A stretch of 64,000 nt of DNA from Bog-473 sp035552095. GTDB lineage: Bacteria > Actinomycetota > Acidimicrobiia > Acidimicrobiales > RAAP-2. Below are positions 59,555-64,000 of this stretch, piece by piece. The position numbers and the translations under genes are program-made. The notes beneath the pieces are model-generated. The model saw only the letters and a program-made list of their open reading frames with translations. It was not told where the DNA came from and searched no databases. The DNA lies in assembly GCA_035552095.1 (NCBI GenBank), contig DASZMA010000203.1, forward strand, positions 73,441-137,440. The letters are read 5' to 3'. Position 1 is the first letter of the stretch. Each line of letters opens with the position of its first letter.

Positions 59555-60436
59555 GTGTCATCGGCGCTGGGCTGCCTGACAGACGAGGTGAGATCGGGAG
59601 CGGTGGCGCCGGTGGCCGCGCCGAATCGGCTGGGCTCCGTCCACCGCGGCGTACCTGGGCCAGAGCTGTGGACCGACGACGGGATCCCGCTGGCCACCAG
59701 ATGTTGGCTCGTACCCGACGGTGCCGAGGCCATTGTCGTCCTGGTGCACGGCTTCACGGGGAGCAAGGACGACATCGGGGTGGTTTCGTTGGCCTCGACG
59801 TTGTATGACCGGGGCATCGACGTCATCGCCTATGACTGTCGCGGCCACGGCCAATCGGGCGGCGAGAGCACACTGGGGGACCTGGAGCGCTTCGACGTGG
59901 CGGCCGCGGTGAAGTGGGCCAAAGCGCGTAACGATTCGGTGATCCTGGTCGGCGCCTCCATGGGTGCGGTGGCCGTGCTCGCCTATGCCGCCACGACGGC
60001 GGACCTGTCGGGCGTCGTGGCCGTATCCAGCCCATCGGAGTGGCGCCTGCCGCTGCGGGTCCGCTCCGTGGTGACGGCCGTGCTGGCCCGGACCCGTCCC
60101 GGGCGCCTGGTGGTGAGACGGCGGATGCACGTGCGCATCGGGCCCTGGACATCCCCGGAGAGTCCGCGCGCCCTGGCCGAGCGCATCCGCTGCCCGTTGG
60201 TGGCGCTGCACGGCCGAAGCGACCCGATCATCCCGGCCGAAGTCGGCCTGGGCAGCGTCCTGCAGGAAGGCCCGCGGACCTCGGTGGTCTTCGTCCCGAA
60301 GATGGGCCATGCCTTCGATCCTCCCGGCTACGCCCAGATCTCTGAGGCCGTCACGTGGGTCCTGGGGCAGGGCGGGCGCGCCCGCCGGTCCCCGCCGCGG
60401 CCGGCCGTGGTGCCGCGCTCAGTGCCCGCCAGCTGA
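59555..60436 (+). CDS. Alpha/beta hydrolase (lysophospholipase-like)
   Basis: A 293-residue alpha/beta hydrolase. VVLVHGFTGSKDDIG is the oxyanion region, the nucleophile Ser is in VILVGASMGAVAVL, and LVALHGRSDPIIPAE with KMGHAFDPPG supply Asp and His, making a complete triad. DCRGHGQSGG is typical of monoacylglycerol-lipase-like enzymes. It starts with GTG 59555, and the N-terminal ~40 residues are polar and variable. The end overlaps the convergent gene by 18 bp. The substrate is unknown. Confidence 0.85.
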   Translation: MSSALGCLTDEVRSGAVAPVAAPNRLGSVHRGVPGPELWTDDGIPLATRCWLVPDGAEAIVVLVHGFTGSKDDIGVVSLASTLYDRGIDVIAYDCRGHGQSGGESTLGDLERFDVAAAVKWAKARNDSVILVGASMGAVAVLAYAATTADLSGVVAVSSPSEWRLPLRVRSVVTAVLARTRPGRLVVRRRMHVRIGPWTSPESPRALAERIRCPLVALHGRSDPIIPAEVGLGSVLQEGPRTSVVFVPKMGHAFDPPGYAQISEAVTWVLGQGGRARRSPPRPAVVPRSVPAS

Positions 60437-61252
60437 AGTCAGGATGCCCTCGACGTCGATCAGGCACGAAGCGGCAGGATTCGACACCAGCGTCTGCGCG
60501 AAGGGGGCCAGTGCACCGGCCAATGTCGTCTCGGCGGTCAGGAACTGGGTGCGGTAGGTCAGGTAGTAGGGGGAAATCAGGGCGAACCCGTCGTTCTCCA
60601 GCGCCTCGAGCTGGCTGACCAGGGGAGCGAGCGACGGCTCGGCGGTGGCGTACAGGCGGGCGAACTCGACCAGGAACGGCCCGAAGAGCTCGAGCACCGG
60701 CTGGAACGCGGCGGCGGAGGCGAAGGCTTCGGCCGAGAAGGGCCCGAAGAGGGGGGCCAGTGAGATGAGTGACTCCAGCCCACCCGTCTGGGCCGGTGTG
60801 GGCAGCGGGAAGGGGCAGGCGGGGAGGGCCGGGGTAGGTGCGGCCGACCCGGCGGGCGTGGGCTCCGTCGGCGTGGTCGTTGTCGCGGTGCCGGCGCTTG
60901 GCGCGGTCACGTTGGCGGCGGTGGCGATCGGCGGATCGGTTGGCGCGCTGAGGGCGGTCGAGGTAAGAGGGGTCGGGTCGATGAGCCCCGAGGGACTGGT
61001 AGCGGAGGCCGGCGCCGAGGTGGTGGGCTCTTTGGACTCCGGGAGAGGCGAGGATTTCGCCGTAGCGGCGGCCCGCTTGATCACCGTCGTGTGCTTGGTC
61101 ACGGTGCCGGTGCCGCCCCACGTCATGAGGCCGAGCGCCACCACGGAGATCACCGTCAGCAGGGCCGAGATGACCCGAACCAGGCGGAGCCGCCGGATCC
61201 GCGGCGTGGGCGGCGCCGGCGCCACCACATCCGAGTCGATGTCATCGCTCAT
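60419..61252 (-). CDS. Single-pass membrane protein with Thr/Pro-rich linker, unknown
   Basis: A 277-residue protein of no family I recognise. A short acidic cytosolic tail (MSDDIDSDVV) and basic patch are followed by one helix (VISALLTVISVVALGLMTW), a long Ala/Thr/Pro linker (about 60-160), and a C-terminal helical domain of about 115 residues. That domain has two cysteines (PACPFPLPT and PAASCLIDVEG) that could pair outside the cell. ATG 61252 overlaps the DUF4395 stop (ATGA). It is the last gene of the minus-strand envelope run. Confidence 0.75.
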   Translation of the reverse strand: MSDDIDSDVVAPAPPTPRIRRLRLVRVISALLTVISVVALGLMTWGGTGTVTKHTTVIKRAAATAKSSPLPESKEPTTSAPASATSPSGLIDPTPLTSTALSAPTDPPIATAANVTAPSAGTATTTTPTEPTPAGSAAPTPALPACPFPLPTPAQTGGLESLISLAPLFGPFSAEAFASAAAFQPVLELFGPFLVEFARLYATAEPSLAPLVSQLEALENDGFALISPYYLTYRTQFLTAETTLAGALAPFAQTLVSNPAASCLIDVEGILTSAGGH

Positions 61253-61788
61253 GTAATCCCCGGGGTGGCGGCCGAGGTGCCCCAGATGTTGTTGCACTTC
61301 TCACAGACCTCTTCGGGGACGACACCCACCCGCATCAGGATGGCAAACGCTTTGCAACCCAGGCAGAGGCCGAGCGCTGATTCCAGCAAGGCGGCGCTGG
61401 CCAGCAGCCCGAGCACGATCTGCGCCGCGCCCCAGTAGCCCAGCACGGTCAGGACCAGCGCGCTGACGGAGAAGGCCACCCCGATGCTCTGGGCAAACCG
61501 CTTGGGGGGCCCGGCCACCGGCCGCTCGGCCAGGTGCAGGCGCGGGGTCACCACCCGGGTGACGAACTGTCCCAGCGGGCTCAGCTTGGGGCCGGTGAGG
61601 ACGCGGGCGATGAAGCCGTAGGCCAGTACGGCGGTGGCCCACTTCAGGTTGAGGGTGATGGTCAAGATCGACATCACCACGACGCCGGCGGCCACCAGCC
61701 GGGCCGAGACCTCGTTGACCGGATTGGGGAAGGAGAACAGAGGCTCCCTTGTCGCGTGCGGTGCTGCCGCTGTCTGCGTATGGCTCAT
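61249..61788 (-). CDS. DUF4395 family membrane protein
   Basis: A 179-residue membrane protein of the DUF4395 family. Four helices are visible (VAAGVVVMSILTITLNL, ATAVLAYGFIARVL, IGVAFSVSALVLTVLGYW and AAQIVLGLLASAALLESALG). Two Cys pairs, CLGC after the last helix and CEKC near the end, suggest a metal site or a redox role; in other bacteria DUF4395 genes often sit near thioredoxin-like genes, but none is here. ATG 61788 follows AAGGAG at 6-7 nt. It lies 25 bp after a secreted paralogue gene. Confidence 0.85.
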   Translation of the reverse strand: MSHTQTAAAPHATREPLFSFPNPVNEVSARLVAAGVVVMSILTITLNLKWATAVLAYGFIARVLTGPKLSPLGQFVTRVVTPRLHLAERPVAGPPKRFAQSIGVAFSVSALVLTVLGYWGAAQIVLGLLASAALLESALGLCLGCKAFAILMRVGVVPEEVCEKCNNIWGTSAATPGIT

Positions 61789-61813
61789 GTGACGCTCCTT
61801 CTCATCTCGGTAC

Positions 61814-62887
61814 TCACTGATGCTGACGACGTAGGGACCGTTCGGACCACAGGACTCCCGTCAATCCGAGGAGGGCCAGGAGGGCGACCAGCACGACCAG
61901 CCAGATCGGGGAGTGCCATCCGCCCTGGCCCGTGGTGACCGTCCGTGACGACAGGGCAACGGCCCGGTGGTTCGGCTGCCCCGATGTCGACCCATTTCCC
62001 GCTGCGGTAGTCGTGGTCGTGGTGGTCGCACTGGGCGCGCTGGTGGTGGAGGCCGAGTTTGCGCCGCCACTGGCGGCGGCCGACGACCCGACATGTGAGC
62101 CGGCGCCGGGGGCCGCGGCGGACGGCCCGGCTGAACTGGCGCCGGAGCCGGTTTGTCCGGTGCTTGGCGCGCCGCTCGAGGTGGCGGCCGGGATGAAGCG
62201 GCCGGTGAGGTTCCAGAAGGCCGAGAACCCATTGAACGGCCCTCCCACCACCTGGCTGGACCATTGCAGCGTGTAGGTGCCGGTAGCCGGGTTGTAGGTC
62301 CCGACGACCGGCGTCGTGTTGCCGGGCGCACCGCCGCCCGGTTTGGGGGAGCCCTGGTTGAACTCCTGGTTGTTCCACGACACACCGAAGCTCCCGAGGT
62401 TGCCCGAGAGCGCAGTGCCGTTCGCCACGATGCTGGGCGCCGGTGCGGCCAGTTGGGTCTGGGGGTCGGTTGGGTTGGTCGCCGTGGCGAACTTCACTCC
62501 CTCGAAGGCCACGGGAGCGGTGATCTCGTGGGCCAGCGCGTTGCCCGAACCGTCGAAGGCGGGCGACGGCTGAGCTTGGTACGAGCCGGTGACCAGCCCA
62601 CCCGATGAGCCGGGGGCCAAGGGGGTGTAGCTGTTGTCGCTGCAGGAAGAGTCGGAGTTCGAGAAGTAGGGGCCCGAGGCATTCGATCCACCCGAGAGGA
62701 CCATGCGGAGATAGGTGCCGCTCGCCGTGCCTCCGCTGCACGATCCCGCCGTCACCGTGAACGTCCCGACCAGCGGTGTGGGCGCGGCGGAAGCCGTTCC
62801 CGTCACCAGCAGGGCGGGGCCGACCAGGGTGGCCGCGGCGAGAAGGCACGGGGCGATCCGGCGCGGGGTGAGCCAACGTTCCTTCAC
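61814..62887 (-). CDS. Secreted, C-terminally anchored paralogue B
   Basis: A 357-residue exported protein. A signal peptide (IAPCLLAAATLVGPALLVTG then ASAAP) precedes a ~210-residue domain shared with the upstream gene: SGTYLRMVL, YFSNSDSSCS, GGLVTGSYQ, ATNPTDPQT, FNQGSPKPGG and SSQVVGGPFNGF. Then come a Ser/Thr/Ala/Gly linker and a C-terminal helix (PIWLVVLVALLALLGLTGVL) with an Arg-rich tail, anchoring it to the membrane; LPxTG is absent. Two cysteines may form a disulfide. GTG 62887 starts it 10 bp after paralogue A. I recognise no family function. Confidence 0.8.
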   Translation of the reverse strand: MKERWLTPRRIAPCLLAAATLVGPALLVTGTASAAPTPLVGTFTVTAGSCSGGTASGTYLRMVLSGGSNASGPYFSNSDSSCSDNSYTPLAPGSSGGLVTGSYQAQPSPAFDGSGNALAHEITAPVAFEGVKFATATNPTDPQTQLAAPAPSIVANGTALSGNLGSFGVSWNNQEFNQGSPKPGGGAPGNTTPVVGTYNPATGTYTLQWSSQVVGGPFNGFSAFWNLTGRFIPAATSSGAPSTGQTGSGASSAGPSAAAPGAGSHVGSSAAASGGANSASTTSAPSATTTTTTTAAGNGSTSGQPNHRAVALSSRTVTTGQGGWHSPIWLVVLVALLALLGLTGVLWSERSLRRQHQ

Positions 62888-62897
62888 GGTCGACGCC

Positions 62898-63596
62898 CTA
62901 CTTGGCCGGGACGAATGTCCCGGCGAGGTGCCAGTAGCCCGTGAACCCGTTGAAGGGGCCGCCCACGACTTGGCTGGTCCAGGTGATCACGAAGGCATCG
63001 GTCGAGGCGTTGTAGGTGCCGGTCAGCGGCTTGGTCAGGCCGGGGTGGGATCCACCGGGCTTAGGCGAGCCCTGATTGAAGTAGAGCTTGTTCCAGGCCG
63101 CGGTCCACGCTTCTGTCTGACCCGAGAGCTTGCCCTTCTTGTTGACGATGGAGGGCGCCGGCACCGACTTGCCCGTCTGGGGGTCCGTCTTGTTGGTGGC
63201 AATGGAGAAGTTGATGGCGGTGAAGCCCTGAGGTTGGACGATGGAGTTGGCCAACGCGCCGCCCTGGGCATTGAAGGCCGGGTTGGGGTCAGATTGGTAC
63301 TTCCCGGTCACCAACCCGCCTTGACTCCCGGGCACGGCGAGGGTGTACCCCTTGTTCGAACACAGCGAGTCGGGGTTCTGGAAGAACTTGCCGGTGGTCA
63401 CGTTTCCGTTGGGAAAGATCATCCGGAAGTAGGTGCCGGACACGCTGTAGCCCTGGCAGGCTCCCGGGTCGAGCTTGAACGTGCCGAGCAGCGCCTTCCC
63501 GCCGCTGGTGCTCGCCCCGGCGGCGTTGGGGAGAAGGGCACCCCCCAGCGGCAACGCCATGAGGGTGGCGGCGATCAACAATGGACGGCGGATCAT
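62898..63596 (-). CDS. Secreted soluble paralogue A
   Basis: A 232-residue exported protein with a signal peptide (IRRPLLIAATLMALPLGGAL then AGAS). The mature part matches paralogue B throughout: SGTYFRMIF, KFFQNPDSLCS, GGLVTGKYQ, ATNKTDPQTGK, FNQGSPKPGG and SQVVGGPFNGF. It lacks the linker and membrane anchor. ATG 63596 follows AAGGAG at 7 nt and overlaps the stop of the partial gene (ATGA); the longer open frame to 63833 is that gene's antisense-like extension. The pair arose by tandem duplication. Function is unknown. Confidence 0.82.
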   Translation of the reverse strand: MIRRPLLIAATLMALPLGGALLPNAAGASTSGGKALLGTFKLDPGACQGYSVSGTYFRMIFPNGNVTTGKFFQNPDSLCSNKGYTLAVPGSQGGLVTGKYQSDPNPAFNAQGGALANSIVQPQGFTAINFSIATNKTDPQTGKSVPAPSIVNKKGKLSGQTEAWTAAWNKLYFNQGSPKPGGSHPGLTKPLTGTYNASTDAFVITWTSQVVGGPFNGFTGYWHLAGTFVPAK

Positions 63597-64000
63597 GAGA
63601 CTCCTTGGTACTGGGGAACGTGGACAGCCGCATTCGTCGGCGGTTCGACTTCTTCGGGCTTTTTCCGCCCGGTCCCGGCGGTCAGGGCCAGTCCGGCCAC
63701 GATGACGCCGGGCAGGACGAAGAACCAGGGGAAGAGGGGGAACGGGGGAAGGCTGGCAATGGCCTGATAGCTGGCGACGTTGTCGCTCATCGCCCCGATC
63801 ATCGGCGTCATGTCGTTGAGAATGTGGACCCAATGCGTATCGAGCGAGGCCACCGCCGGGAATTCCGACTTGATCTGGGCCGTGCTGAGACCGGCCCGTT
63901 CGAGGCTGGGGACGATCTCCAAGCGGATGGCTCCCTGCCCTTCGGCCATCGTGCCGAAGTAGCCCTGAATCTGCTCGACGTTCTGGGTCGTCTCGATCGT
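63593..64000 (-). CDS. Membrane protein, 5' partial, unknown
   Basis: The frame is open to the window edge, so the N-terminus is missing; an ATG at 63949 is likely internal because codons continue as TTQNVEQIQGYFGTMAEG. The visible ~135 residues hold an outside-type helical region (GLSTAQIKSEFPAVASLD, MTPMIGAMSDNVASYQAIAS), one strong membrane helix (FPLFPWFFVLPGVIVAGLAL) and a charged tail ending at VPQYQGVS. It is coupled by ATGA to secreted paralogue A, so it is probably the membrane partner of that locus. I recognise no family. Confidence 0.7.
   Translation of the reverse strand, partial: TIETTQNVEQIQGYFGTMAEGQGAIRLEIVPSLERAGLSTAQIKSEFPAVASLDTHWVHILNDMTPMIGAMSDNVASYQAIASLPPFPLFPWFFVLPGVIVAGLALTAGTGRKKPEEVEPPTNAAVHVPQYQGVS

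Overview
This is a 64 kb stretch of a high-GC actinobacterial chromosome. The best fit is the class Acidimicrobiia or a close relative. The evidence is a set of actinobacterial marker families (WhiB, a PdtaS-type kinase, DUF3107, DUF3090, DUF3151, an SCO1664-family protein, a paired Get3/ArsA system), decaprenylphosphoryl-arabinose genes, and a secreted CHAP protein with GYWL..DGG.FSFGDA repeats of the kind seen in acidimicrobial exported proteins. Placement is by recognition only. I see no tRNA, rRNA, CRISPR array, insertion sequence, phage gene or plasmid origin, so this looks like ordinary chromosome.

Layout. 1-2302: tail of an ABM-like gene, an enoyl-CoA hydratase and a dGTPase-like HD protein. 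2384-9137: DUF3107, two coupled ArsA/Get3-like ATPases, an O-methyltransferase, a PHP phosphoesterase, a PdtaS-like kinase converging on a WhiB1-like gene, and a glycerophosphodiesterase; two CRP-type palindromes lie upstream of whiB. 9235-13593: etfBA, then an MBOAT/SGNH pair for exopolymer acetylation. 13594-21454: a TSUP permease, the SCO1664/DUF3090/histidine-phosphatase trio, a uracil-DNA glycosylase, a phosphotransferase, a flavin dehydrogenase, and a DJ-1/GlxA pair. 21562-28152: a decaprenylphosphoryl-arabinose operon (UbiA-type transferase, DprE1, DprE2), then a phosphodiester glycosidase and an OmpR-type two-component system. 28173-35542: a DoxX-Rieske fusion, a thioesterase/FrhB pair, Fpg, Bcp, a DEAD-box helicase, a PIG-L deacetylase, a YjbR protein and a DUF4405 membrane protein. 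35553-39402: padR, ABC ATPase and FtsX-like permease. 39620-49398: a DUF2127 protein, aconitase, the CHAP protein, a CrtC/AttH-like protein, argS, an SDR and an esterase. 49408-55608: a desaturase facing a PaaX-type regulator across a palindrome, then marR with a heterodimeric ABC exporter. 55654-60436: DUF3151, two thioesterases, TetR, a TIGR03086 protein, AraC, VOC and a hydrolase. 60419-64000: a minus-strand run of membrane and secreted proteins, including tandem secreted paralogues, that leaves the window.

Genes are tightly packed, with many ATGA, GTGA and TGATG overlaps that imply translational coupling. A large minority of first genes lack a Shine-Dalgarno sequence and instead carry a TAnnnT-like hexamer about 6-7 nt before the start codon, which points to leaderless transcripts. 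The least expected observations are the CRP-type sites at whiB, a DprE1 that carries Ala at the benzothiazinone-target Cys position, the broken 5' reading frame of the UbiA gene, the DoxX-Rieske fusion, and the secreted tandem-paralogue locus at the right edge.
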